Assembly: GCA_023078555.1 (NCBI GenBank)
Contig: CM041200.1
Coordinates: 496,001 to 560,000, forward strand
Direction of reading: 5' to 3'
DNA length: 64,000 bases
DNA from: Ulva prolifera
Taxonomy: Eukaryota > Chlorophyta > Ulvophyceae > Ulvales > Ulvaceae
The notes beneath the pieces were generated by a model. It was not told the DNA's origin. It searched no databases and saw only the letters and a program-made list of their open reading frames with translations. Below are positions 34,123-47,331 of this stretch, in pieces (within the stretch, counting starts at the first letter, position 1; the number at the start of each line of letters is the position of its first letter). A program made the position numbers and the translations under genes.

Positions 34123-34575
34123 GTGCGGCCACGAGGGCTTTCGCATGCCTGCCGGCCACAGAAGCACATGTCACTGACAAGCTTTCCCAAGCTGCAGCTG
34201 TACCTCTACAGCGACAGTGGCGACGAGGTGTCGGACATCTCGACGGTCACGAGCAGCGTCATCGTGGAGACTGTGCTCAGCAGCATCACTGGAACCATCC
34301 GCGCCGGCGCCGAAGCCGGATGCAGCCTTGACGTGATCGACTCGGCCAAGATGAATAGACGTCTGATCTTCTCGGCTGCGGATTCCTGTGAATTGCTGCC
34401 TATGAACGTGGGCCATCCTTGGCCTGGCCCCGAGTGCGCTACAGTAAAAAATGCATGTTTTCGTCTTGATCATCATGAACAGCCATCATTTGACACCTCA
34501 GCCATGGCAACAGGCTATATGGCGCTGGGTGAGGAGCTTGCCGCTTGTTCTGTTACTACTACCATACTAAATTAA
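34123..34575 (+). other. Possible orphan gene, GC3-rich open frame
   Basis: The frame (150 residues; a second Met at about 34168) has strongly C/G-biased third positions over 34190-34410, for example runs of AGC, GTC, ATC and GAG codons, which suggests real coding. The peptide includes LQLYLYSDSGDEVSDIST and VIVETVLSSITGTIRAGAEAG, with no recognisable domain. The second half (after about 34440) loses the bias and may be intron or 3' sequence. The opposite strand is also open but without the bias. Confidence 0.35.
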
Positions 34576-36927
34576 AAGCAGGGACATCTAGGCCAGCGTT
34601 ACATGGGGTCTAGGTCTACAACTTCTAATCTTTGTTGGCTCTGCCGCATCGAAAAGTCATGATTAAGTGTACCTAGCTGAGTACCTAGAACACCCAGCGT
34701 GACGCGTTACATGTCCATGCTTTTCCTAATTAATTAAGCACGGTAGTATCAACTCCCGATCCACACCTGGGCGCGGCGTCCAACACAGCTCGTTCATCAG
34801 GTATAATTATTGCAGCTACATGCGTGCCGGACGTGCAAGCATCATCGTCGTATTCTCGCTTCTTTGGGGCTGAACCTTTGAGCCGCACCGACGAAGCATT
34901 GTACAAAGCTAAGAAGACAAACAGTAATTTACAGGACGATGGCGTATGAACTGTGTACGTCGTAGTCATGGAGTGCTAGCATGCTATAGCCGCGGCGCAG
35001 AACACCAGGTATCTCGAAAATACAATATACACCTGAAGACACTGTACACCTGCCCAAGCGCGGTCGCTTCGCTGGTGTGGAGGTCGGCCGGCTCAATCAG
35101 CTTCCGCTGTCAGGAGTCCTGACTCAGGCTACCCCCCTCACTTCGCTCGCGTGGCATTCAGGTCCACAACTGCTCTGGCAGCCCATTTTAGGCGGCCAAA
35201 ACCGCCGTCTCAGGCTCATCCCTGGAGGAATTCGACGAAGGGTGTTTCTGCGGGCATCCCGGCGGGATGTAGAGCCCTGCTGCCTAGTGCTGTTGTCTTG
35301 ATGCACACACACTGTAGGCATAGGGCACGCATCGAGATGGGCCAGTATGACTTGCAGGACACAATTCCTGCGTTATAATTGCGCTCGTTGCTTCGCGATC
35401 GGAATCAGAAGGTGAAGTCATCTCAGTCGGGCATGCACCAGCGCTTATGCCTTCACAATATCTTGCCGGAACATGTACACCACTCCACCCGCCACGAGCA
35501 TCAGGACAACAGCAGGAATACGAGAAAACCTATGTCGATCATATGTCAACCTAGTATTGCCGCATTTCGGCTGCAGAGGGAAGATACCATGGCGCTTCGG
35601 ACTTACTCTGCGTTATAGGACCTGTCCATTGAGGTATGAGGCTCGAGACGCGAGTCTCGAACGTCATATCCTTGAAGAGTCAGTACTGTATACATATGTT
35701 GTGCCTTCATCGAGAGTACCGCAAGGGTGCTTGCGGTGCTTGTCTTCGTCGAGGACGTCAACGGCTTTGCGCTTTTGGTGCTCGCCAACCACACTATGAA
35801 ACGGATCCAGAGATTTTGCAAAGTAAAGTGTGCCGTCTAAATCGTAGAGTGATGTGCGATGTTGTGTGTTGTGCATATCAGTTATGCCAGCCTGGCAGCC
35901 TAGAACAAGCCGTGCCCGATGGGAAAGTCCATCAATCAGCAGAGTGTGGATAAATTGTCTGGTGTGTTACATCGAAAGGGTTCGCTTGGCAACCGTGGTT
36001 TCTGGTGCCCCCTTACATCGTTGCGGTGGCTGGACGCGAGGCTCTCTCCACGAATTATTGACCAACAGCTGATTTGAAACATATGAAAGAAGCGCGCTGG
36101 ACAGTGATGGCAGCGCGTGTATAGCAATCGTTGCGCAGACGCTGGCAACAACGGATATCTCGGATCGCGCCTGGCTCGGGTCACTCCAGTGACGGGTCAC
36201 TTCATGCTTTCAATGGGCGGCTACGAGTGTATGCCTATCCTCGCGGTGTATAACCGGGTGTCGTATTTCAGTGATGTCTTGTTGATCGATCTGCTTTGGA
36301 AAAGCGCTGTTTGACGCCCTGGCAAGACGATGAGGTGCATGTAATCGGGTGGCTATCCGAATCCGCCTCGAGGCGGCCCTACATTACGCTCGAGAGTCGA
36401 GACACGCCACAGCAGACATTGCCACGCCTCGTAGCAAACTTAGATATTGTTTATGGTACGTTGAAGTGCTCAGGAGGCATGGTGTCACGCATGTGGTGAG
36501 TCCATGCGTCCGTTATAAGAAGCCCCAATAGTCCAGCATTCGCACTTTGAAAGACACCTGATCAGCACTCGACTTGAAGATTCGCAGAATTCCTACTACT
36601 AGACTTCAACTTGTATCATTTGGATGCTGGCTGTGGACAGCAACGATGCCAAAGCGGTCAAACTCGGAATAGATCAGTGCGCGCGCTAAAAACACTGTGC
36701 TGGCTATCAAGGCAGTGAAATGCGGAGTCTCGTGGCTGAATAGAGGTGCTGCTGTCTCAACGTGAGGCAGAGAAGCTCTTTGAGCATGTATCAAGCTCAG
36801 CGCTGCAGCGGATGTTGAGCTGCCCTGTTTGTCAAAGAGCAGTGAAGCAGATCATACAGATTGAAGAGATGTAAGATGTAGATACCCAGATGTAAAGAGC
36901 AAAGAGGTTGACATCCTGGCTCGAAGC
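34576..36927. other. Intergenic, nothing recognised
   Basis: Scattered short frames on both strands without recognisable domains. Part of 36300-36480 resembles 56440-56620 in short blocks, suggesting an old dispersed repeat. No RNA gene was seen. Confidence 0.45.
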
Positions 36928-38838
36928 TTGTACTATCTGATGCCTCGAGGTGGAGGTCAAACACTCTTGACTCAAGCTGAAGAGTTTGCTCTTGTCAACA
37001 GTGCAGTTGAAGCCAGCGAGAACGGTTTCTCAATCGCTGAAATGGTACTAAAGCAACATGCTCTGCTGATCGCTGTTGCTAAGCATGGTGACTCAGAGAT
37101 CACTTGGAGGTGGGAGAAGTGCGGTGTGTCACACGAATGGGTCAAAGGCTTCCAAAACTGATGGGGGCATATCACTTCATTTCGATATGGCGAAGGAATA
37201 GATGGGGGGCGCCGGCAGCTACTGTGGGGGCAGGTCATTGAAATGTACCGAATCGTGCAGCGACTTCGAGAATTGTGTGGGGAGGACACCAGGGCGGGGG
37301 TCTGCGCATTTTCACCAAGGCAGGTGTACAATTTGGACGAGACGTGCATGCGAATGGTGCCAAAATTCTTCCCCATCGTGGCGATGAAGTGGTCCGCCAA
37401 GGCTCTCGCAAACTCTCCTTTTGACAATTTCTGCAGGCGGCATTCACCGTGTGCCGTCTTTCCTCGCCGTGAATGGTGCAGAGTTGAGCCGGGAAAGTTC
37501 AATCAACCGCCATGGTGGGGGACCAAGAAGACGAAAGACCTGTTGCATGGCACAATTATGGAACATGCGGCCATTGCACAGCAGCCCGATGTATACATGA
37601 CCAATGCAATGTTCTTCACATGGGCCCGCGACTGCCTGATACCTGTCGTAGGTACAATTGGTGAATGATGCCGCATGATAGTGCTACGCTGGCCTAATGC
37701 AGATGTCTGCAGTCCGCCCCACAATGACCTCACAAATCTGCACAGGTGGATATGTGAGGCCATGTTGGATTGTGATATCGCTCGACAATTTCGCTCCTCA
37801 TGTCACGATGTGCTCACACTGTAAAAAAGAGCCAAAGTACACGTCGTGGGTTTGGCACCGCACAGTTCCGAGCTGTGTCAGCCTTTGGACTTGTGCAATC
37901 ACTCAGCCCTGAACACGGCTTTGGCTGTGAGCTGGGCAGCAGCTCGTGCCCTCAACAAAGGCTTCTTCACTGGAAATCTTAGGGTGCAAGAATGGCTGGA
38001 ACTTCTCGTCGGGCCTTTCCAAGCTGATGTCCGAGCTCTGCGACTACATCGCAAGCCTTTGTGCAGGGCTTGATACGACATAGTGAGAATGTGACTGTCC
38101 TTGTAGGTGGGAAATGATGGCTTCACTCTCGAGTACGGTCAGTCAGCACTTGAAGCCGCCCTCTCCCAAAGCAACTGTATTTCGGCATTTCGCATGGCTG
38201 GTTTCACACTCGGCGATTCCGAACAGTTTCACTCAGAATGGCTGAGCGAAAATTTGATGCATCCGGCTTGTGGAAACCGAGTGCGTAGCTACCGCCGGAC
38301 CCATCGACGCTGTGGGCGACAGAATGAGCCTGTGATCATCAAATGCGCAGGTCATGCCACTGGCATCGCAGGGTACAACACAACATGCATGGAGAATCAT
38401 AAGAATTCCATCTACCATCTGAAGAATGCCACCAACGATGTCCTCCTGAACAATGCACCGGTGCAGCACATCCAAGAGGTGACGCAGCATGCAGTTGACC
38501 CTCTCCGCCGGAAGGTGGCTGCAGAGGGTATCGACAGCGCGATGGTGAGGACCATCCCGGCGCAAGAGTGGACTGCAGAGGCCGCACTCACGAAAATGCT
38601 TCTGGAGAAGGAAGCAAAGGAGAAAGCTGCAGCGGACAAAGAAGCAGCAGCAGCCGCTCGTGTACAGAAAGCAGAGGAAAACGAGAAACGGAAAGCAGAG
38701 GAAAATCAGGCTGCAGCTGCTAGGAAACAGCTGCACGCCGAGAAGAAACAAGCAGCTGAGGATGCCAAAGCGGCGGCCAGCGCCGCCAAGCCTGCCAAGG
38801 CTGCTAAACGTCAGCACAACACCCCACCCATAGAGTAA
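36928..38838 (+). pseudogene. pogo/CENP-B-type (DDE_1) transposase gene, frameshifted
   Basis: Four consecutive plus-strand frames read as one transposase. 36928-37161 resembles a CENP-B/psq-type DNA-binding region (LTQAEEFALVNSAVEASENG...HEWVKGFQ). 37243-37668 has VYNLDETCM, the first catalytic Asp motif of DDE_1 enzymes. 37740-37850 has VISLDNFAPHV (second Asp). From 37846 a different phase gives GLAPHSSELCQPLDLCNH, the conserved 'lPphsS...QPLD' block, so a frameshift separates them. 38107-38838 continues (SNCISAFRMAGFTLG) and ends in a Lys/Glu/Ala-rich coiled-coil-like tail of about 80 residues. Introns may explain some breaks but not the shift near 37830. Terminal inverted repeats were not found. 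Confidence 0.65.
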
Positions 38839-41559
38839 TTAATGCCGCCGCATAGAGATCTGGTGCCATACCCGCACCTGGCGTGCTGGCTGCAGGGCAG
38901 TCATCCCCACTTTGCGGGCACTTGAGGCTGCAGCCGCAGCTTCCGAGAATTGCAGCATAGATCACAACAGCGACGACACAGCGACGACACAGATGACGCT
39001 CAAAAAACAGCAGTAGCTGCTGGCAGGTCGCTGCAATGCGATCCACCAGTGGATCACGCTGTCAATGAAGACCGTGCCTGTGTTGGAGGATATTGGCGAG
39101 AGAACAATAAGATGGCGCTGTCTGACGTCACAGACAGACACCAAACAGACGTATGCATTATATTATGTAACTGTCTTGATTTTTTGCTGGCTGATCGTAA
39201 ATCTGGCTGCCATAGCAACGATGAGGTGGACATGGTGGCTACGAGGTCTGAAGGTTGCCATTGCGCGAAGAAGCGAGCACTCGCTCATCGTGCAGTTACT
39301 ACCAGCCCATTGCCATGTACTCTAGCATATTTTCGCAAGCTCTCAGCGAAAGCAACGGCGTCTGCTCAACGTAAACCTCGCCGAAAGAGAGAAAGAAAAT
39401 GAAATCGTGGCTAGAGGGGCACCAACTTTAAGGCCATCTGCAATCATGCACGCCGCGAACGACGTCACCACCTTGATGACGTGATCCTTTAATGCTATTG
39501 CGATGGACACTGCATCGTCAGGTGGACCTGTTTCCCCGCGGGACGGCTCATTCTGACAAGTGACCCGAGCCAGGCGCGATGCGAGATACCTGCCTTGAGG
39601 TCCAGGGGCATCGCTCGCGACACAGACATCGGAGAGCTATCACTGTTAGGACATGCCCTTTCTATCGCGGTCATGCCACGACTTTGTCACTGAAGTGCGG
39701 TTGTGTCATGGCATGAAAGCCGACCTTCTAAAACGGAGAGGCTCCCAATCAGCTTTTCGGCCAAGATTAAGGTCAGTTATGTGTTTGAATTGCTGCTTGC
39801 TTGATTGTGAAGAGCCTTATGGAAGGCTGATAGCGCTGAAGTTCATAGCAGCCGCGAGCCCGACCAATGAAACCACTTCGAAAGCTTGCTCTAACATCTA
39901 TCCCAACTCACGAACGCGTTCCTGATTTCTCTCGTTTCTCGCGGGCCAAGGGAAGCTTGCTTTCGCCCGCGCGAGCGCCCACGGACAGTACTGAAGTTCG
40001 ATGCTAGATCTCGAGCTCTGCGCTCACCTACTCAAGTATTGCAAAATGAGGTCCATGTTTGCGCAAATATGCGTCGCTTGGTGCCTGTTATCATGCACAG
40101 CAGTGTTCTTAATTTCGTTTGAGTGAATATCGCTTAGTAACCTATGAGATGGTCAAATTATTAATTAAGCTATCGCTTGCTAGCCTTGATGGTGGCCGGA
40201 TCTGGAATTTTGCTATAGCTCAGCACTTCAACCCGGCTGTCACAGTCGCTTGCGGCAGGCCCACAGCCTTCAAGTGCCCTTCGCTCATTATGTGAGAGTT
40301 GAGAGCGTGCTTGTTAAGAAGGAGACTCGAACTTATACCCAGCTGGGTGTCGCAGTAGTGCATTTGATGCGAGAAGGCTGCGCCGGCACAGTTCCACTGG
40401 CGACGACCGCTTCACACATGTTGACAAAGCAGTCATACAAATCATCCTTCAGGTTCAGTTTCGCGCGTGTCTTGGATGGCCTGGGTTCGTCTGCAGGATG
40501 CTGCTCAGCGATCGTGTTCTCAGAATTAGGACAAGGCTGATTAGCGGGTGCAGGATGCACATCATCGTCTGCTTGTACATCTATGGCATCTACAGGGGCG
40601 TCAGGGCGCTTGCTAAAGAGGCCTCGGGTTGGATAGTGCATGGGCAGCTTGGCTTGAAACGGGCGACCGGCCGTTGCTAGCAAGCATCAAGCAGCAACCA
40701 GAGTCACAATAAGTATAAAGTTCTAAGCGATGATCGACCGTCTGAATTGATTTCGCGATCGCTAAGCAAGCTATACAATCTCGCGCGAATTTGTTGCTTC
40801 CTCGCTTCGCTCGCGATAGAGGGGGTGTCAAAGTTTGCTTTCATCGCTGATATGCAACCTATCGGCCAAATTAAGAACACTGATGCACAGTCCATGCCGA
40901 GCTTAAACATTGCCGCCACATATCTAAAGGATATTGTTCAGCCCGCTGTATTATGTATCTAGATATTTGTGCGTAAGTACATGGATAGGGAAGACATCCA
41001 TCTACAATGGAACATGGATCATTCCCAATTCCAACACCGGCGCAGCTGCGAGACGTCTCAATAGCCTGCGGTTTTGACCGTTGCTTATTGTCAGTGCTTA
41101 TCATTGCATGAGCTAATTCACCCTGTGCTTACTTCAGTCCGAATCAGCCGGGTGCATGGTTACAATTCAGTTTTCAGAACAACTCTCACAGGCGCAAGTG
41201 ATGCATTCACACTTGCATCTACCCACATAATGACCTACCACGTACACTCCCACAATGAATGCATATAGACACATCAGCTACAGCCTCCTCCATCTCCACA
41301 TCACAAGCAAATGTAAAAATATCCATACAATCCGAATTTTCGCGTACGCGAGGATCACGTGCCGAAAATTGACAGACATGCACCAAAGACATGTGCCGGT
41401 GACTACCTTGCAAAGACTGTCTCTATCTTCCACTGTTGTCCCTGGAGCAAATTCCTCACAAGGCTCACAGGCTGTGGAAGGTGTTGAACACCAAATGACC
41501 AACCACAAGCTCCGCAGGCCATGAATTGCCACCTTTCATCATTGTGGTCAATCTACGGG
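38839..41559. other. Intergenic, mostly unassigned
   Basis: No recognised gene. A minus-strand frame at 40333-40683 (with ADDDVHPAPANQPCPNSEN and KLNLKDDLYDCFVNMCEA) has plausible amino-acid composition but no known domain. No LTRs, terminal repeats or RNA genes were identified. Confidence 0.4.
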
Positions 41560-44500
41560 TCAATTCAAAGATCGATCCAGAGCAGCTGGAGGTCCGGAAG
41601 CCTTGAAACCCTCAAGCAGACAATCTGACACAACTTCAAAGTCTTCCAGCTGGAATGCAGGTGGCAGTCGCAAGTCGACGCAGTATTCGATGACATCCTC
41701 CGTCTTGGTCATTGCTGGGGGTACACCATCCTGGTACATGTAGCGCCATGAACGAAAGTCGCGCGCAAGTCCACCCCCCGGTGTTCCAAAAACAGCTACT
41801 GGAACACCGCGACCCTTCACATCAGCCAGGTATGCCTGCACCTGATCCCAGGAATACCCCACCAAATTGAACTGAATGGAATCTTTGTGCTGCTTCACCA
41901 TCGGGTGCTGTGCTGGAATTGAAATGCTTGCACCCACCTGCACACACACGCGCACGGTGCATACACGAGGTAGTACTTTCCTGTGTTACATCTGATGATC
42001 TCCCACAACTAGGTTGTTGCGGCGATGTAAAGAGAGGTGAGATTCACGTTTGTGAGCGAATGTGTGCTGCAGACGTTGTGTACACCAATCGTGCACAAGC
42101 TCTTCGACGAGTTTGTTGCAGGGGTTGAAAGTTAACCGCACCTCTGGAGCTCCAGACATCAGACGCTGGCAGATCAATTCATAGCACTTGTTTGCGTGCG
42201 CAATACGCGCTGGAAGCTCTTTGATCTGGGGACGGATCGTTGCGGCCGTCAAGGCAGACATGCGCACGGAGTAATTGGGAATGTGCATGGGCTGGATGCG
42301 CTCAAAAACGTGTGCACCAGGTGCGGTGATGTGGGACATAAAAAATTTCTCGTATCCACCAGCAGCAACAATGGCTTTTGCTGCAATTTCTTCATCATCT
42401 GCGCACAGATTCATGCATCAGCAGCGACACAGAGCTTCGTTAAATAACACAACAATACAATGGATGACGATGGACGGAAAGACAATGGATAGTGCATGCG
42501 GAAGCTGCAAATGCAATGGTAGCGAAGGGGTCATGCATGTAGAAAGGCTGTGGCTGCAGCAGCATCACAGCAGCACATACAAAGGCACAACTCCAACGTG
42601 GCTGGGAAGTAACCTGTGCAGAGGAAGCCACCCTCACCAGAGTTAATGGCTTTGTGGCTCTGTGTGGAGAAGCAAGCTGCAACGCCGTGATGCCCCGTGT
42701 GCTGCTCTCCCCAGAAGACACCGACAGAATGTGCGCAATCTTCCACCATGGTGATGCCATGTTCAGCACACATCTCCTTGACCTTGTCCATGTCACAAAG
42801 CTTGCCCCGCATGTGGGAAACAAGCATGAACTTGGCCTCGGGATGTGCCTTGATCTTGGCTTCCATGTCCTTTAGGTCCATTGTGTGGTCCTCCTCAGAC
42901 TCGATGAACACACCTGTAGTCACATCGATAGATGCACGCCAAGCAACGGATTCAAGAAGAAATGTCCTAGAGTTTCCTCTGATGGACGTGTATAGCCATG
43001 ACCAGAGGTTTGAATCAAGCCATATCCGATAGCTTTACGGATGTGGCAAAGGAGCAGATCTAGCCAGTGCCCAGGACCGGCATACAAATGGAGATGCCCT
43101 ACGCTGTCGCAACACAGAGCGGGCACAATTACAAGCTAATATAATACCCAGAATGACACCACGTGCCATTGCGTATCGTAAACGGTGTTCGAGCGACGGA
43201 GCCTTGCCTCCACCAGCTTGATGATGGCGCACCTTTGGCGCGAGCATGGTGGATCGCTGAAGGCACTGCATTGAAGGTGAGTGCATTGGAGAGTACAGTG
43301 TCACCCTCCTGAACACCTGCGGCCCACAGAGAAAGCCAAATTGCGGATCCACAAGAGTTTAGCCCAACACAGTATTTATGCCCAGTGTAGGCCGCAAACT
43401 CGGACTCGGCGTAGGATGTCTGCAGAAAAAAGCTGCATCAGTGGATCCTTTCACTTATGTACGATAACGTTGACAAGGGTTTCAGGCCACTTCACAAAGT
43501 CGCCTTTCCCCAGAGCAGAAGCCCTGTCGTTCTCCAAACTTGATTTTGTCGGGTGATAATGCGTGGACAAGAGACAATCTGTTTACCAATGTTAACAGCA
43601 ACGATGCGGCGGCAATCTAGCAATCCCTGAGATGACCTGGGCGTCGCCGACGCATGCGCCACGAAGCACGAATGCAAGCGCACCGGCTCGCGCGAGGCGA
43701 GAATCACACAAGGCACACATTGCGCGAGGCATAAAAGCGCATGAAACTGCCTGCCTGGACATTGCAGCACATATTGTATCAAATATGGACTCTGCATTCT
43801 GTATTAAACTTGTGCACATACATGTGCAGTGTGCACACTCGTTTGAATCTAGCAGGATGCAGCGACATAACGCGATAACACATACGCGTGTCGGGATGCT
43901 GAAACGAACCGTGTAACACAGTGCCCGGGCGCGCCGGACCGCACGTGGCAACAAGCAGAGTCTAGAAATGACAGCGCCCCAGCGAATATGACAATGCACG
44001 AAGACGCGGCGCGAAAGGAAACATGATGAGCATTGACGGTTTTGATCAAGCCATTTTCCGCATCCAGCGCAAGGCAACCACATGCTTAGATCTACTCGAA
44101 TATAAACACGCGAGTATTCGCAAAGCAATGTGTTATGCAAGCGCGTATATGAGGGAATGACATGTCAATCGAGAAGCACTTCGCGTTCCACATGTTGGAA
44201 GTGGGCAGCACTGTGGCTCACGAGGTGTCCTGATACCAAGCTCAGATGGCACAAACAACCCTGAAATACCATATTATGATGATCGATATCACAGAGTGTT
44301 GCACAAAGCGACCCTGCAAGACTCTGGTAAGGTGGGTGCGGACCCAGCGCTGAGGTGGTAGACTGCGCTGCTGCCGTGCAAGCGAATACGCCATCGCTGA
44401 TTAGATCAACACATAAGTCAGTTTGAACAATAAATTGGACAACGCGGGCTTTTAATATCGAACATCTGCAGCCTACGCCAGGAATCAGTGTTGTGATGTT

Positions 44501-44789
44501 GACAGTCATCGCAACCTCACCCGGCAGGCTGAACAGCAAGACGCACTTGAAGAGACCCTTCATCGTTGCCACCGTAGCGGAACATGTCGCCAGCTCGAAG
44601 CATGGACACGATGCGCTCCACGCCCTCTTCGGCAACGCGGTGGGGCCCATGGTACTTCTTCTCCAGAGTAGGGCCCTTCAGTGCTGGAAGATCCTGAACC
44701 GCCATACGCACTACATTGCGATAAATTGGAGCTTTTGCGCTGGTCGCGCGTGGAAGAGAGGTGCGTGAGGAGATGGAAGACATTGCCAT
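41560..44789 (-). CDS. DegT/DnrJ/EryC1/StrS-family PLP aminotransferase
   Basis: These enzymes transfer an amino group to keto-sugars or related substrates, using pyridoxal phosphate. Six exons (44789-44547, 43419-43233, 42913-42614, 42398-42142, 41937-41560, joined in phase; the first intron is 1.1 kb) give 454 residues. Strictly these are five coding exons; no sixth was needed. Residues 1-30 (MAMSSISSRTSLPRATSAK) resemble an organelle transit peptide. Family marks are FAAYTGHKYCVGLNSCGSA, VEDCAHSVGVFWGEQ (cofactor-binding Asp ~202) and CFSTQSHKAINSGEGGF with the Schiff-base Lys at ~231. The C-terminal domain includes HIPNYSVRMSALTAATIRPQ, as in sugar aminotransferases. Substrate cannot be told from sequence. 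No sugar-pathway gene lies beside it. Confidence 0.87.
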
Positions 44790-45086
44790 GTTAGCAATGT
44801 GTGGGATGTGTCAAAGATGAGAAAGTGGACCCCGAATCAATGGTGCACGGAAAAGACTGGTGTCGGTTTAAAGGGGCCCGGGGGTTTTACATGGACGCGA
44901 AGGCGACATAGGCTGCGCCCAGGTCGAACGTCTGCGAGCCCCGAAAATCGGGTGCCAGCTGGCATAATTGTAGGGGTGACCACGTGAAAAATTGTTGCCG
45001 TCAGGTGCACGGATAAGTGCGCACGATGGGAACTGCAGATCATTCTAGAAGGTCACGGACTCGATGCTATATCAGCACATGCATGT

Positions 45087-45138
45087 CTCTGTCGCGCATG
45101 GCGGTCGACTCGTGCGTCGACCGCCATGCGCGACAGAG
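45087..45138. repeat. Perfect 22-bp inverted repeat with 8-base loop
   Basis: Arms 45087-45108 and 45117-45138 are exact reverse complements, starting CTCTGTCGCGCATGGCGG, with loop CTCGTGCG. A 22-base perfect hairpin is far beyond chance for this length of DNA. It could be the terminal hairpin of a transposon or a small palindromic repeat. Confidence 0.95.
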
Positions 45139-45539
45139 TCGTGCGGCACGACAGTGCTCCTAGCCCAGAACGAACAGTCGGATGCGGATGTACTGTACAT
45201 TGCGAGTGGGTTGCGTCTCGTTGCGACTCAGCGTATAGCCAGTACAGCCCTATGTACGTACATTCCATGACAGCTGTGAAATGTCCACTTTTCGTTGGCA
45301 TGCGGCAAGCAGTGAGCTGTTGCGTGGATGAGACGATGCTGTCTGGGCTTGGAAGCGGGTCATTGAAGATCTGTATCAAATGCAGTGCCGCGGCGTCGCG
45401 CGGTCACCGAGCCGGACATGTTCGGATGGCATCACCAAGCAGCCAAACCCAAAGCAATCGATTGCAACAGCTGATGGAGATATCGCGGGCTGAAATGTTG
45501 TTGTGTTTGATAGGCTTCGACATGCTCGTTAAGCGTCCA

Positions 45540-45740
45540 GAAAGTGTTGCAAGGATAAAGGTGGCCAGGCGGCCAGCACCGCGAAAGAAGCAAGCAGACC
45601 AAGCACACACCCAAACACCCACGTACGCAACACCCATCATGCTCAGAAAACCCATCACGCGCTCAGCAAGCGACACAGATCCGCAGACTGCCAAGCACAT
45701 ACCCACACACCCACACACCCCAACGGCCCACACAACCGTC
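45540..45740. repeat. Dispersed C-rich repeat, copy 1
   Basis: Begins AAGGATAAAGGTGGCCAGGC, then CAGCACCGCGAAAGAAGC, and passes into a stretch of ACACACCCA-type units. Similar sequence recurs at 49530-49780 and 50150-50250. It is probably the 3' end of a repeat family whose full length cannot be set from this window. Confidence 0.7.
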
Positions 45741-46699
45741 AAACCCAATCGTCCAGAAAGTGTGCCTACGCAGCTGTCGCGCGCTGGATGGTCACATTGA
45801 TTGCGGAAGCTTTGACATAAGCGACCGCACACAAAGCTGATGTCAGGTCTTTGTGTAAGCCTCATGGCAATCGATAGGTGGCGGCGGCCGGCAATGGCTT
45901 CGGTGTTCAAAAGCGATTCTCCTTGGGGGCCTCGGCTTGGAACAATAACGAATTGGAACGCATGGGTTCATCAGGAGTTGCGCTGTCCTATGCGTGAGAA
46001 CCGTTGGGATCTTGAGCGATTGGAAACTAGGAAGCCGATTTGGCCTGCAAGCCGTGGGGCGCTCGCAGCGAGCTATTGCGCCAATTAACGACAGTCCTGT
46101 GCTGCACGCTGAATACAATCTGTGTGGACACAAAGAGCAGGCCTGGGACGAATCCGGTGCCAGCCTGCGCTGCAACCTGCCTCTTCGACTTCGGCTTCGT
46201 AAGGCAGAAAACCTCTGTGGTGCTGTCTGCTTGTCGGACTGTGTCCTAGTAACCCAGAAGGCTGGCAGGCACCGCGGCCCGGCATGCATAACCATGCCTG
46301 GTGCTTACAACGCACCTTATGCCCAGCAGTAGCTGGGTGCCGTACACGAGTTCCGCCACGACATCGACGCCCTGACAGGATCCTAGATAGCAGTCACAAA
46401 GCAGCAGAATCTGCCATGGATGTGTTCTATACAGACCCTTGCAGCCTTTCAGATGCCTCCTGGCTGGAATCACTTTACAACATTATGTGCAGAAGCCACT
46501 GGCACCCATACGTACGGGGTACCTGGAGGCGCACAGACAGGTGACGCAGGAACGGGCCCGGCGTGTTTTCTCGTGTACCGTTCCAGAGTGGATACCCAGC
46601 AAGCATGGCGGCTGATGACCATCGTCGACTATGTCTAGTCTACATGCGAGAGGTGGATCATCAACGAGCCTCAATCACTTCCTGTATGGATAGTACACT

Positions 46700-47331
46700 G
46701 CATACACACACATACATACCTGGGCACAGCGCCCATGTGGGGCGGCCCGCGCCGGACGCCGCGCAGGCTGCGGCTCCGGCGGCGGCGGTGGTGCTGCGTG
46801 GCCAGGGTGTGGCAGGGCCTGGGGTGCAGGCCGCTGCCGCGCGTGAGGAGGGGCTGGAGGAAGTGCTCATGACGATGGGACACGAGAAGGTGGGGGCCGT
46901 CGTGTTTGTGCCGCCTGATGACCCTTTGTGCATAGGGGATGTGCCGGTTGTGATCCCCTGTGCTGGTACCTGTTGCAGCCGAGCGGCTCGGGAGGACGGG
47001 TCCGCTGCGGTTGTCTGGGACGTGCCGAAACGCAATGCATATCGTGCGTACGACCCTGATGCATGTAGTTTTGTGCCGTTGTCACATGAGACGCATGGTC
47101 GGTTGGGACAGCCGGCCTGCTATGTATCATTTGAATCGGCTGGCGGAGGTTGCGTCTTGGTGTGGTTTGGTACACCATAGTGTGTTTGTGACGAATGCTT
47201 TGCGCCGGTTGAGTGTGGCATTGTGCAAAGGGAATGCTTACGTGCTCCGTGTGGGGCTTCAATCTTTGGCTGGAATCGCCGGCAGGGCTGTGGTACGCGC
47301 TCGAGCAAGGCCTAGTGCCATGAATGAGTGA
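46700..47331 (+). pseudogene. LINE reverse transcriptase C-terminal fragment, frameshifted
   Basis: One frame to 47180 ends with AYDPDACSFVPLSHETHGRLGQ, the 'fvPl..EthGrlg' block near the C terminus of LINE/non-LTR reverse transcriptases. The next phase (to 47331) continues RPAMYHLNRLAEVASWCGL and ALRRLSVALCKGNAYVLR, the usual following block. A one-base shift near 47110 separates the two. The upstream part is Ala/Gly-rich (APDAAQAAAPAAAVVLRG). The polymerase core is not present nearby, so this is a 5'-truncated, dead copy, as is typical of LINEs. Confidence 0.6.

Larger units (their letters stand above)
44790..46560. other. Repeat-rich intergenic region
   Basis: Contains a perfect 22-bp hairpin (45087-45138) and one copy of the dispersed C-rich repeat (45540-45740). 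Frames here are by-products of the repeats. No gene recognised. Confidence 0.5.

Noticed and set aside
35077..35301. Small plus-strand frame (74 codons)
   Set aside because: No domain, no splice context and the opposite strand is equally open.
39065..39325. Plus-strand frame with a hydrophobic stretch (YYVTVLIFCWLIVNLAAIA)
   Set aside because: A single hydrophobic run in an isolated short frame near the dead transposase is not enough to call a membrane protein.
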